Assembly (NCBI RefSeq): GCF_000422485.1
Contig: NZ_KE383849.1
Coordinates: 158,472-222,471, forward strand
Length of the DNA stretch: 64,000 nucleotides
Direction of reading: 5' to 3'
Origin: Paenibacillus pasadenensis DSM 19293
Lineage (GTDB): Bacteria > Bacillota > Bacilli > Paenibacillales > Paenibacillaceae
The notes below the pieces were generated by a model that was given only the letters and a program-made list of their open reading frames with translations, made no database searches and was not told the origin of the DNA. Positions 52,707 through 60,645 of the stretch are shown here, one piece after another (positions within the stretch are counted from its first letter, which is position 1; each line of letters opens with the position of its first letter). The translations under genes were made by a program, and so were the position numbers.

Positions 52707-53672
52707 TCAATCCAGCCCCACCCCAAGCCCCTCCGCCAGCGCGCGGCGGTAGAAATCCCCCGCCAGCGCCAGGTCGAAGATGCCGAGCCCCATCGGATTA
52801 AAAAAGATCGTCTCGCCCGCGAGCGGAGCCAGCGCGTCGCGGCAGACGGCGTCCGCCAGCGTCAGCGCGTCCGGCTCCGCCAGCAGCCCCGCCGCGTGCA
52901 GCCGCTCGATGTCCGTATCCTCGCGGCATACCTGGCTCCAGTCGTCGACGAACGTGCGCAGGCCGGCGACGCTGTGCGGCTCGTAGTCCCGCAGCGACAC
53001 ATGCAGCAGCAGCGCTCCCTGCGGCGGCGGCTCGTCGATGTAGCGGCTCGGCGCGACCGTGCAGGTCGCGGTCACGTCCGACTGCCGGTACAGCTCCCGC
53101 CAGTCCGTCGTCGCCTCGACGCGGCCGAGCAGCTCCGGCGGGATGCTGTCCTCCGCGATGCCGCGCACGTCATGCAGCAGCACCCGCTCCAGGCGCGGCC
53201 CGAGCAGCGCCGCCGCCATGTCGAGATGCAGGCGGCCGATCGGCCCCCAGCCGATGATGCCGACCGTGAAGCCGCCCCCGGACGCCGGACGCAGCTCGGC
53301 GTACCAGCGCAGCATGGCGCCGCTGACCGCCGCCGCGCGCAGTCCGTTCAGCCGATCGCTGCGCAGCACGGCGAGCGGCTCGCCCGTCGACGGATCGTTC
53401 AGCGCGATCAGGTTGCGGGCGCGCGGCAGCCCGCGCTGCGGGTTGCCGGGAAATCCGGCGATCCACTTGATGCCGGCCAGCTCCGTGCTTCCGCCGAGAT
53501 AGGCCGGAGTCGCGATGATCCGGTTCGGCGTGCCGGGAAAGCGCAGATAGCCTTTGAGCGGAGCGGCGCTACCGCCCGCGTCCATCGTGCGCACCGCTTC
53601 CTCGATGAGATCCGCCAAGCGGCTCCAGTCCCAGCCGAGCTCGCGGATATGCTCGTCGTTCAAGTAAAGCAT
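52707..53672 (-). CDS. sbnB: SbnB-like N-(2-amino-2-carboxyethyl)-glutamate dehydrogenase
   Basis: 321 residues, ornithine-cyclodeaminase/mu-crystallin family. LAGIKWIAGFPGN carries the conserved lysine; FTVGIIGWGPIGRLHLDM is the Rossmann NAD site; DPSTGEPLAVLRSDRLNGLRAAAVSG is typical. In staphyloferrin B biosynthesis SbnB oxidatively splits the SbnA product into L-2,3-diaminopropionate and 2-oxoglutarate. ATG 53672 has AGAGGAGGAG. Follows sbnA by 88 bases, same strand. Family members also include plain ornithine cyclodeaminases; the SbnA partner decides the call. Confidence 0.88.
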   Translation of the reverse strand: MLYLNDEHIRELGWDWSRLADLIEEAVRTMDAGGSAAPLKGYLRFPGTPNRIIATPAYLGGSTELAGIKWIAGFPGNPQRGLPRARNLIALNDPSTGEPLAVLRSDRLNGLRAAAVSGAMLRWYAELRPASGGGFTVGIIGWGPIGRLHLDMAAALLGPRLERVLLHDVRGIAEDSIPPELLGRVEATTDWRELYRQSDVTATCTVAPSRYIDEPPPQGALLLHVSLRDYEPHSVAGLRTFVDDWSQVCREDTDIERLHAAGLLAEPDALTLADAVCRDALAPLAGETIFFNPMGLGIFDLALAGDFYRRALAEGLGVGLD

Positions 53673-53760
53673 CGCTTCTCCTCCTCTTTCCTGCGCTTCC
53701 TGGCCTTTTCCCCGACCGTCGTCTCGCTGCTGCCCGTCTCGCTGCCGCTCAAACGCTCCG

Positions 53761-54753
53761 TCACGGCGCGGCGGCCAGCTCCTCGTCCGGTCCAAGGCCG
53801 AGCTCGCGGCTCGCCCATCCGGCGTCGAACGCCGTATCGAGATAGCGGTCGCCCCGGTCCGGCAGGATCGCCGCCACGACCGCTCCGGCAGGCAGGCTGC
53901 CGGCCATCCGCTTGATCGCGGCGACGACGCCGCCCGAGGAAGCTCCGGCGAGGATCGCCTCGCGCCGCAGCAGGCTGCGGCAGCCGCGCACGCAATCGGC
54001 GTCGCTGACGCGGACGACCTCGTCGGCCAAGTCCGCGCGATGCAGCCCCGGCTCCAGCGCCGCCCCGAGGCCGGGAAAGCGGCGAACGCCGCTGCCCCCG
54101 CCGAACAGCGCGCTCCCCTGGGCGTCGACCGCGACGATCCGGGTCGGCCAGCCGCGGCCGCGGATGTAGTCGGAGCAGCCCCGGATCGTGCCGCAGGAGC
54201 TGACGCCGCAGAACAGCCAGTCGACCGTGCCGAGCTTCTCGGCGATCTCGGCCATCGTCGTGGCTTCATGCGCGGCGGCGTTGTCCGGGTTGGCGTACTG
54301 GTTCGTCCAGTACGCCCCGGCAATCGACGCCCGCAGCTGCCGCACGCGGGCGATGCGCGCCGGCAGGAACTCGCCGGTCGCCGGATCGGGCCGGCTCACC
54401 AGCTCGATCTCTCCGCCGTAAGCGGAGATGAGCGCCTTATGCGCCTCGGTCGTGCGCGGATCGACGACGCAGACGAAGCGCAGGCCCGCCTGCCGGCATA
54501 GCTGGGCGAGGCTGATCGCCAGATTGCCGGAGCTGGACTCGACGACCGTGCCGCCGGCGGCCAGCTCTCCGCGCCGGATCGCCTCCTTCAGCATATGGAG
54601 CGCGGCCCGGTCCTTGGCGCTCCCGCCCGGATTCATCCCTTCGAGCTTGGCATGGACCTCGAACGCCTCCCCCTCGAACAGCCGCGAGAGCCGCACGAGC
54701 GGCGTCCGCCCGATCGCCGACGCGATGCCTCCATTCAGATCCGGTTCCCGCAT
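53761..54753 (-). CDS. sbnA: SbnA-like 2,3-diaminopropionate biosynthesis enzyme
   Basis: 330 residues, fold-type II PLP enzyme. PLP lysine K47 in MNPGGSAKDR; phosphate/substrate loop VVESSSGNLA; GVSSCGTIRG. SbnA joins O-phosphoserine and glutamate to N-(2-amino-2-carboxyethyl)-glutamate. The SSSGN loop and GGSAKDR favour SbnA over cysteine synthase. A GTG at 54756 is also possible; ATG 54753 overlaps the upstream stop as TGATG and lies 8 bases from GGAGAG. Middle gene of a three-gene operon. Confidence 0.9.
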   Translation of the reverse strand: MREPDLNGGIASAIGRTPLVRLSRLFEGEAFEVHAKLEGMNPGGSAKDRAALHMLKEAIRRGELAAGGTVVESSSGNLAISLAQLCRQAGLRFVCVVDPRTTEAHKALISAYGGEIELVSRPDPATGEFLPARIARVRQLRASIAGAYWTNQYANPDNAAAHEATTMAEIAEKLGTVDWLFCGVSSCGTIRGCSDYIRGRGWPTRIVAVDAQGSALFGGGSGVRRFPGLGAALEPGLHRADLADEVVRVSDADCVRGCRSLLRREAILAGASSGGVVAAIKRMAGSLPAGAVVAAILPDRGDRYLDTAFDAGWASRELGLGPDEELAAAP

Positions 54754-56222
54754 CACGGCGTCTCTCCTTCTCCGTAAAAGATCTTCTTGCGCTTGATCGG
54801 CCCTTCGGCCGCCTCGTCCCCGAGCCGCACCCGCCGCACCGCGATGTCCTCCAGCAAGCCGCTGCGGATCATCTCCCCGATCGCCGGGATGCGCGCCTCC
54901 ACGTCCCGCCCCGCCAGCTCGAACTCCTCGTCCGAGGCGGACGGACTGTCGATGCCGATCGCCAGCCGGTTGCCCCGCACCTCGACGCGCAGCCGCGCGT
55001 CCGGCAGCCGGCGGCTGACCGCGTCCTCGATGTCATAGAGGCTGATCTTCTCGCCATGCTTGAGGTCGGGCCCGATGCGCTTGACGAGTCCGGCGAAGCT
55101 TTGGCGCAGCCGGCCGCCTGCGACGATCGGCCGCAGGTCGCGCACGACGTCATAGGTGACATATCGAAGCGCCGGGAACGCTTCGCGCAGCGCGGAGGTG
55201 AGCACGAGCACCGCCTCGCCCTCCGGCAGCGGCTCCAGCCCGTCGCCGAGCGCTTCCGCCGGCACGCCCTCCGCAAGCAGCCCGTCAGCCAGCAAATAGC
55301 GGCCATGCTCCGGGGAGTAGGAGGCGATCGTGCCGATCTCGATGGAGCCGTACGTATCCGCGATGTCGAGCTCGGTCAAGCCGAGCCGAGCCGCTGCCGC
55401 GCGCCGCCATCCCGGCGAGGCCAGCTCGCCGACGAGCAGCACGCGCCGGATGCCGAGCTCCGCCGGCCGCGCCGCCGCCGCCAGGATGCGGTCGAGAATC
55501 GACGGCATCGTGTAGAGCACCTCCGGCCGCAGCCGCTCGAGCGCGGCGACATGCTCGGCGATCGGCAGCCGGAACGGCAGCGTCTCCACGGACAAGCCGA
55601 GCTCGCGGAACACCTCGCCCGCCGTCGCCTCGGCATGGCCGGTGCCCATGTCGGAGACGGCTGTCCGCCACTCGCCGCCGGCCAGCAGCTCGCGGAACAC
55701 GTCGAGCTTGACGCGCAGGTAATCCGCCTCGTCCTGCGGCGAGTAGTAGATCGCCTTGCGCCGGCCGGAGCTCGTGCCGGACGTGCGGTACACGTTCAGG
55801 CCCGGCTGCGCGGCGAGCGGGTTGCCCTCGGCATAGTAGTGCCGCTCCAGCGCCGACGCCGTCAGCAGCGGCAACCCTTCCAGCAGCTGCAGCGCCGCGG
55901 CCAGACCGTCGCCGGAATCAGCCTTATCCGGCCTTCCATCGCCGGCTTCGTCCTCGGCATCCGCGGCCCCAGCCAGACCGTCGCCGAAATCAGCCTCATC
56001 CGGACTTCCGCCGCCGGCTTCGTCCTTGGCATCCGCGGCCCCCGCCAGACCGCCGCCGAACTCGGCCTCATCCGGCCTTCCGCCGCCGGCTCCTTCCGCT
56101 GCCCCGGCCGCCGCATCCGCTCTGCCCGCCGCTCCCTCGACGGCTGCCCCTGCCAGCCCATCGATCCACGGAAAGCTCCGGCGCAGCCGTCCGATCGCCG
56201 CGCTCCACTCCGCTGTCCGCAT
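54753..56222 (-). CDS. Adenylate-forming enzyme, PaaK / CoF-synthetase-like
   Basis: 489 residues. Adenylation motifs: YRTSGTSSGRRKAIYY (P-loop-like), IADTYGSIEIG, YVTYDVVRDL and a C-terminal lid. Most like phenylacetate-CoA ligase / coenzyme F390 synthetase relatives, which activate a carboxylate as the acyl-AMP. Substrate unknown; adjacency to sbnA/sbnB suggests it activates an acid to be joined to diaminopropionate, or activates Dap itself. Residues about 41-112 are a tandem acidic Ala/Gly/Asp repeat with no counterpart in the family. RBS GAGGAGGG. First gene of the operon. Confidence 0.8.
   Translation of the reverse strand: MRTAEWSAAIGRLRRSFPWIDGLAGAAVEGAAGRADAAAGAAEGAGGGRPDEAEFGGGLAGAADAKDEAGGGSPDEADFGDGLAGAADAEDEAGDGRPDKADSGDGLAAALQLLEGLPLLTASALERHYYAEGNPLAAQPGLNVYRTSGTSSGRRKAIYYSPQDEADYLRVKLDVFRELLAGGEWRTAVSDMGTGHAEATAGEVFRELGLSVETLPFRLPIAEHVAALERLRPEVLYTMPSILDRILAAAARPAELGIRRVLLVGELASPGWRRAAAARLGLTELDIADTYGSIEIGTIASYSPEHGRYLLADGLLAEGVPAEALGDGLEPLPEGEAVLVLTSALREAFPALRYVTYDVVRDLRPIVAGGRLRQSFAGLVKRIGPDLKHGEKISLYDIEDAVSRRLPDARLRVEVRGNRLAIGIDSPSASDEEFELAGRDVEARIPAIGEMIRSGLLEDIAVRRVRLGDEAAEGPIKRKKIFYGEGETP
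55893..56100 (-). repeat. 72-bp tandem repeat inside the adenylate-forming gene
   Basis: GCCGGCTTCGTCC-type units start at 55941, 56013 and 56085, period 72 bases, in frame. Encodes about 24-residue units of the form AGGGxPDEADFGDGLAGAADAxDE. Three copies, the outer two diverged. Confidence 0.85.
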
Positions 56223-56441
56223 CGCTTCGCCCTCCTCTAGTCGGCGGAGTCGATTCCGCCCATCGCACTACCGTATGCCCATGACGCCTGTCAGGTTCGT
56301 GCGTATGTGCCCGCAACGCCGCCGCCAACGGCAAATGGGGCTCTACGAGCTCCACGGTCACGATCCTTCCCCGCGCGCCCAGTCGCCCGCCGCCAATTGC
56401 CCATACACTGGAACCAATCCCTAGCGAGAGGAGCCAGCGGC

Positions 56442-57245
56442 ATGTCTAGCGGCGAAGGCGGCGACGCCACCCGGCGATCCGTCGCCAGCAAGATGGAAAA
56501 GACGCAGCGGCTGCTTCAGCATCCGCAGCTGGCCAAGTCCGTGCCCGCGACGCGCTGGCTGAACGAGGAGTCGCTCGCCGAGCTGCTCCGCAAGCACCGC
56601 ATGGTCTACGTGAAGCCCGACGTCGGCCGGATGGGCATCGGCGTCATGCGCGTCGAGCGGACCGGCAGCGGCTGGGCTTACCAGAGCGGAGAGAAGGTGC
56701 GGCGCTTCGCGACGCGCAGCGGGCTGTACCGCTCGCTCGCCAAGCGCATCGGCGATACGCCCTATCTGGTGCAGAGGGGCATCCGCATGCTGGAGCACGA
56801 AGGACGTCCGTTCGATTTTCGCCTCATGATCCAGCAGGACCGGTCGGGGGCATGGGCATGCAACGGCACCGCGGCGCGCGTCGCCCATCCCGCCAAGATC
56901 GTCAGCAACGGCAGCCAGGGCGGCACGATCTTCGAGCCGATGCGTCTGCTCGCGCCCGCCTTCGGCCAGACGGAGGCCGAGGCGCTGCTGCGCCGCATGG
57001 ACCGGATCGCGCTGCAGACGGCGGGCGAGCTCGGCCGGTCGTACCCGGCGCTGCGCGAGCTCGGCCTCGACCTGGCGGTCGATACGAGCGGCAAGCCGTG
57101 GATTCTCGAGGTGAACACGCGGCCCGATCCATGCCCGTTCACCAAGCTCGACGATCCGGCGATCATCCGGCGCATCGTCGAGTACGGCAAAGGCTACGGA
57201 CGGCATTACAAGCTGATCTGCAACAAAGCGAAAAAAGCGCCCTGA
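56442..57245 (+). CDS. YheC/YheD family ATP-grasp protein
   Basis: 267 residues, ATP-grasp fold: MVYVKPDVGRMGIGVMRV, YLVQRGIRML, PFDFRLMIQQD, and C-terminal LDLAVDTSGKPWILEVNTRPDP with metal-binding acids. YheC/YheD are spore-coat-associated in Bacillus; the ligase substrate is unknown. ATG 56442 has AGAGGAG. Divergent from the adenylate-forming/Dap operon. CATACACT (56402-56409) upstream resembles a sigma-K -10. Confidence 0.87.
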   Translation: MSSGEGGDATRRSVASKMEKTQRLLQHPQLAKSVPATRWLNEESLAELLRKHRMVYVKPDVGRMGIGVMRVERTGSGWAYQSGEKVRRFATRSGLYRSLAKRIGDTPYLVQRGIRMLEHEGRPFDFRLMIQQDRSGAWACNGTAARVAHPAKIVSNGSQGGTIFEPMRLLAPAFGQTEAEALLRRMDRIALQTAGELGRSYPALRELGLDLAVDTSGKPWILEVNTRPDPCPFTKLDDPAIIRRIVEYGKGYGRHYKLICNKAKKAP

Positions 57246-57258
57246 AGGGGCGCTTTTC
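57231..57258. terminator. Terminator between convergent genes
   Basis: AAAAAAGCGCCC-TGAA-GGGGCGCTTTT; the 5' arm overlaps the end of the YheC/D coding region. Serves it and the convergent ABC operon. Confidence 0.85.
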
Positions 57259-57281
57259 GCTGTCATCCTTTTCTCATCCGT

Positions 57282-58136
57282 TCACTTGATGCCGGAAATA
57301 TTGTAGTTCTCGATGATCTGCCGCTGGAAGAAGATGAAGATGACCATGATCGGCAGCACCATGAACGCCGCGCCGGCCATCTGCAGGGCGAAGTTGGTCG
57401 TGTTCTGCCCTTTGAGCAGCTGCAGGCCGACCGAGAGCGTGTACAGCTTCTCGTCGTTGGCGATGATGAGCGGCCACAGGAAGCTGTTCCAGCCGCCGAT
57501 GAACGTCAGGATCGCCTGCACGGCGAGGATCGGCTTGGACATCGGCAGCACGACCTGCGCGAACAGCCGGTACTCGCTCGCGCCGTCGAGCCGCGTCGCC
57601 TCCATGATCTCCTCCGGCAGCGTGCTCATGAACTGGCGGAACAGGAAGATGCCGAAGGCGCTCGTGAAGCCGGGCAGCACGATGCCGAGCATCGTATTGG
57701 TCAGGCTGACGCCGTTCAGGATGAGGTAGACCGGGATCATCGTCACCTGGCCGGGGATCATCATCGTGGCGAGCACGAGCAGGAACAGCTTTTCCCGCCC
57801 CTTGAACCGGTACTTGGCGAAGCCGAATCCCGCCATCGCGTTCAGCAGAAGGCCGACGAACGAGAACAGCGTGATGAGCAGCGTGTTGCCCAAGTACGTG
57901 CCGAAGTCCATCTCCGTGAACAGCCGGGTGAAATTGTCCACGGTGAACGCCTCCGGCCACAGCGTCGGCGGGATGCGCTTGATCTCGCCTTCGGTCTTGA
58001 AGGCGGACAGCACCATCCAGACGAACGGCAGCACCATGGCGATGCCGAATACGGTCAGCACGATGCCCGCGGCCCATTGCTGGAGCCGGCCTCTCGGAGC
58101 GGCCGAGGCGGGCTTTCGAGTCGTCGCTTGTTTCAT
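57282..58136 (-). CDS. Carbohydrate ABC transporter permease
   Basis: 284 residues, six helices, EAA loop PEEIMEATRLDGASEYRLFAQVVLPMSKP. Last gene of the binding protein-permease-permease operon. Start at 58136 with GAGGAGG. In Listeria, a similar transporter adjoins the 1,2-beta-oligoglucan phosphorylase gene; here the same layout is divergent. Confidence 0.92.
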   Translation of the reverse strand: MKQATTRKPASAAPRGRLQQWAAGIVLTVFGIAMVLPFVWMVLSAFKTEGEIKRIPPTLWPEAFTVDNFTRLFTEMDFGTYLGNTLLITLFSFVGLLLNAMAGFGFAKYRFKGREKLFLLVLATMMIPGQVTMIPVYLILNGVSLTNTMLGIVLPGFTSAFGIFLFRQFMSTLPEEIMEATRLDGASEYRLFAQVVLPMSKPILAVQAILTFIGGWNSFLWPLIIANDEKLYTLSVGLQLLKGQNTTNFALQMAGAAFMVLPIMVIFIFFQRQIIENYNISGIK

Positions 58137-58148
58137 GAGAGCCTCCTC

Positions 58149-59033
58149 CTATTCCTCGGCTTGCTTCCGCTGCAGGCGCAGCTGGACCATCGTGACGGCG
58201 ATGATGAGGAAGAACAGCACGAACGAGCCGGCGGCCGCATAGCCGAAGTGGCTGTACTGGAAGCCGTTCTGGTAGATGAACAGCGACGCCGAGACGGTGC
58301 CGTTCAGCGGTCCGCCCTGCGTCATGACGAAGGGCTCCTCGAAAAACTGCAGCCAGCCGATCATCGTCGTGATCGTCACGAAGAAGATCGCGAAGCGCAT
58401 CATCGGCAGCGTGATCCGCGTCAGCTGCTGCCAGCCGCTCGCCCCGTCAAGCTGCGCCGCCTCGTAATAAGAGCGGTCGATGCCCTGCAGCGCGGCGATG
58501 AAGATGATCATGTTCAGTCCGATGCTCCGCCACAGCGCCAGCAGGATGAGCGACAGCTTGGCGATCGTCGGCTCCGTCAGCCACGGCACCTTGTCGAAGC
58601 CGATCGACGTCAGGATGTAGTTGAACAGCCCGATGCCCGGGTTGTACAGATAGCTCCAGACGACGGCCACGGCGACGACGTTCGTCACCGACGGCAAGTA
58701 GTAGACGACGCGGAACACCTTGAACAGCCGCGAGCGGCCGAATTGGATGAGCAGCGCCACGCCGAGCGAGCAGGCGATGACGAGCGGCACGCCGATGACG
58801 ACGTAGAACAGCGTGTTGCGCAGCGCCAGCAGGAATACCGGATCGCCCAGCACGTCGGCATAGTTGGCCAGGCCGACGAAGGAGATGGACGAATAGTCGG
58901 CCAGCCCGGCGAGGTCCATGTCGGTCAGGCTGATGCCCAGCGCGACGAGGATCGGCAGCAGCGAGAACACCGCCAGCAGCAGCAGCGTCGGTCCGATGAA
59001 CACATACGGCGCCATTTTGGAGGAACCCTTCAT
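58149..59033 (-). CDS. Carbohydrate ABC transporter permease
   Basis: 294 residues, six helices, EAA loop DRSYYEAAQLDGASGWQQLTRITLPM. GGAAGTGAG upstream of the ATG. Middle gene of the transporter operon; 12 bases from the next permease. Confidence 0.92.
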   Translation of the reverse strand: MKGSSKMAPYVFIGPTLLLLAVFSLLPILVALGISLTDMDLAGLADYSSISFVGLANYADVLGDPVFLLALRNTLFYVVIGVPLVIACSLGVALLIQFGRSRLFKVFRVVYYLPSVTNVVAVAVVWSYLYNPGIGLFNYILTSIGFDKVPWLTEPTIAKLSLILLALWRSIGLNMIIFIAALQGIDRSYYEAAQLDGASGWQQLTRITLPMMRFAIFFVTITTMIGWLQFFEEPFVMTQGGPLNGTVSASLFIYQNGFQYSHFGYAAAGSFVLFFLIIAVTMVQLRLQRKQAEE

Positions 59034-59132
59034 ACACTCACTTCCTTTGCAAGTCGTGGCCGCTCCGAACGGCAGGCGGAAGCCGGCGGCGGGCTGCTCC
59101 CGTCCTCCGGCCGCCGCCGCGGCCTCGTTCGT

Positions 59133-60374
59133 TTACTTGTCGAGCAGCTTCTGCGACTGCTCGTTGAAGTCCTTCAGCTTGGCGTCGATGTCCGCGTCCG
59201 CGCGGTAGATCTCCTCGAACGTCTTGAGGAAGTTCTGGGAGATGTTGTCCCACGCCTTGACGAGCGGCATCGGCTCGGCATTTTTCAGCTGCTCGCCGAC
59301 GACGGCCATGTTCGGATCGCCGCTCAGCTGCGGGTCCTCCCACGCCTTCTTGTTCGCCGGTAGCTCGCCGGTCTGCTTCATCCACTCCAGCTGGTTCTCC
59401 GGCTTGCTGAGGAACGCAATGAACTTCATCGCGGCCGCCTTCTGCTCGGTGAAGCCGAATACGCTCAGGTTGGAGCCGCCGAGCGAGCTCATGTTGCCGT
59501 CCTTGGACGGCAGCACCGCCGTCGCCCACTTGCCCTCGATGTCGGGGATCTGGTCCGCGACCGTCTTGATCATCCACGGGCCGCTGATGAACATCGGCAC
59601 CATGCCGTCGCCGCCGAACGTCTGGGACGTATCGAGGCCGAGATCGACCGGCGCGTAGCCGTTTTTGAAATACCCGTCCAGGTAGCGGACCGTCTCCGCG
59701 AATGCCGGCTGATCGAACTGGGCCTTGCCGTCCTCGATCAGCTTGGAGCCGTTCTGGCGGGCGAACATGAAGCTGAGCGTCGGCTCCTTGGGATCGAGGC
59801 CGATGCCGTATTTGTCCTTGCCCCGCTCGGTCAGCTTCTTCGAAGCGTCGAGCAGCTCATCCCAGGTTTTCGGCGCATGATCGTAGCCGACCGACTGCAG
59901 CACGTCCGTGCGGTAGAACAGGACGCGCGTCTCCGCCAGCCACGGCACGCCGACCGTCTTGCCGTCGAACTGCGTGGACGTGACCGTGCCGTCGAAGAAA
60001 TTGTCCGCGGCCAGCTCCGGGTAGTCGGCCAGGTCGGCGGTCAGGTCGGCCAGCGCGCCGGCCGCCGCGAACTCCGGCATCCACGTCGTGCCCATCTGCA
60101 GCACGTCCGGACCTTTTTTGGAGGCGACGGCCGTCAGCAGCTTGTCATGCGCGCTGCCCCACGGAATCGCCTGCACCTGGATCGAGACGTCCGGGTTCTC
60201 CTTCTGGTACGCGGCCGCCATCTGCTCCATCGGCTTGCTGCTGTCTCCCATCGCCCATACGGTGAGCTTCGTCTTGCCTTCCTCTGCGCCGCTTCCGCCA
60301 GACGAGCAGCCTGCGATCAGGCTGCCTGCCAGCGCGGCGGCAGCCAGCGCCGCGATCGTTCTTTTCGTATCCAT
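59133..60374 (-). CDS. Sugar-binding lipoprotein (probable sophoro-oligosaccharide binder)
   Basis: 413 residues. Lipobox LIAGCSSG near 24. Family 1 binding protein: LTVWAMGDSSKPMEQMAAAYQ, FMFARQNGSKLIEDG, FISGPWMIKTVADQ. ATG 60374 has GGGGAGG; longer frames upstream lack an RBS. A TTGAAT-17-TATACT promoter and an operator lie immediately upstream. By context with the divergent GH94 phosphorylase it probably binds beta-1,2-glucooligosaccharides. Confidence 0.88.
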   Translation of the reverse strand: MDTKRTIAALAAAALAGSLIAGCSSGGSGAEEGKTKLTVWAMGDSSKPMEQMAAAYQKENPDVSIQVQAIPWGSAHDKLLTAVASKKGPDVLQMGTTWMPEFAAAGALADLTADLADYPELAADNFFDGTVTSTQFDGKTVGVPWLAETRVLFYRTDVLQSVGYDHAPKTWDELLDASKKLTERGKDKYGIGLDPKEPTLSFMFARQNGSKLIEDGKAQFDQPAFAETVRYLDGYFKNGYAPVDLGLDTSQTFGGDGMVPMFISGPWMIKTVADQIPDIEGKWATAVLPSKDGNMSSLGGSNLSVFGFTEQKAAAMKFIAFLSKPENQLEWMKQTGELPANKKAWEDPQLSGDPNMAVVGEQLKNAEPMPLVKAWDNISQNFLKTFEEIYRADADIDAKLKDFNEQSQKLLDK

Positions 60375-60417
60375 TCGCCATATCCTCCCCTGGATTCCGG
60401 TTGCTTTTCGTTTAAAG

Positions 60418-60463
60418 CGAAACGTTTCGAACAAAGTATAAATCAAATTGAAATCGCATTCAA
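60418..60463 (-). promoter_or_regulatory. Promoter and operator of the ABC operon
   Basis: On the minus strand TTGAAT (60463-60458), 17 bases, TATACT (60440-60435), then CGAAACGTTTCG (60429-60418) immediately after the expected start point. LacI-family-type palindrome, same core as at 60591. Confidence 0.75.
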
Positions 60464-60545
60464 GTCCTCTTTTCCAATCATTTTTCGCTTCATTAATAGC
60501 CAGGAAGTCGATACGCTCGTTCGACGCCATGGCCCGGAGCGCCGT

Positions 60546-60601
60546 TTGACTTCCTCAAGCTCTATTGTATATACTCGTCTTGGTTGTTTTCGAAACGTTT
60601 C
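60546..60601 (+). promoter_or_regulatory. Promoter and operator of the GH94 gene
   Basis: TTGACT (60546-60551), 18 bases, TATACT (60570-60575), then CGAAACGTTTC (60591-60601) downstream of the start point. Mirrors the divergent ABC promoter, so one repressor probably controls both. Confidence 0.75.
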
Positions 60602-60645
60602 TATCACTATTATCAAGCGGCTCTGCAAGAAAAGGAGGAAGCACC

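Noticed and set aside
52707-53672. Ornithine cyclodeaminase for the sbnB-like gene
   Set aside because: Same family, but the paired SbnA homologue in the operon favours Dap biosynthesis.
53672-54323. N-terminal extension of the sbnB frame
   Set aside because: This open stretch is the antisense-frame shadow within sbnA; ATG 53672 with AGAGGAGGAG gives the family N-terminus.
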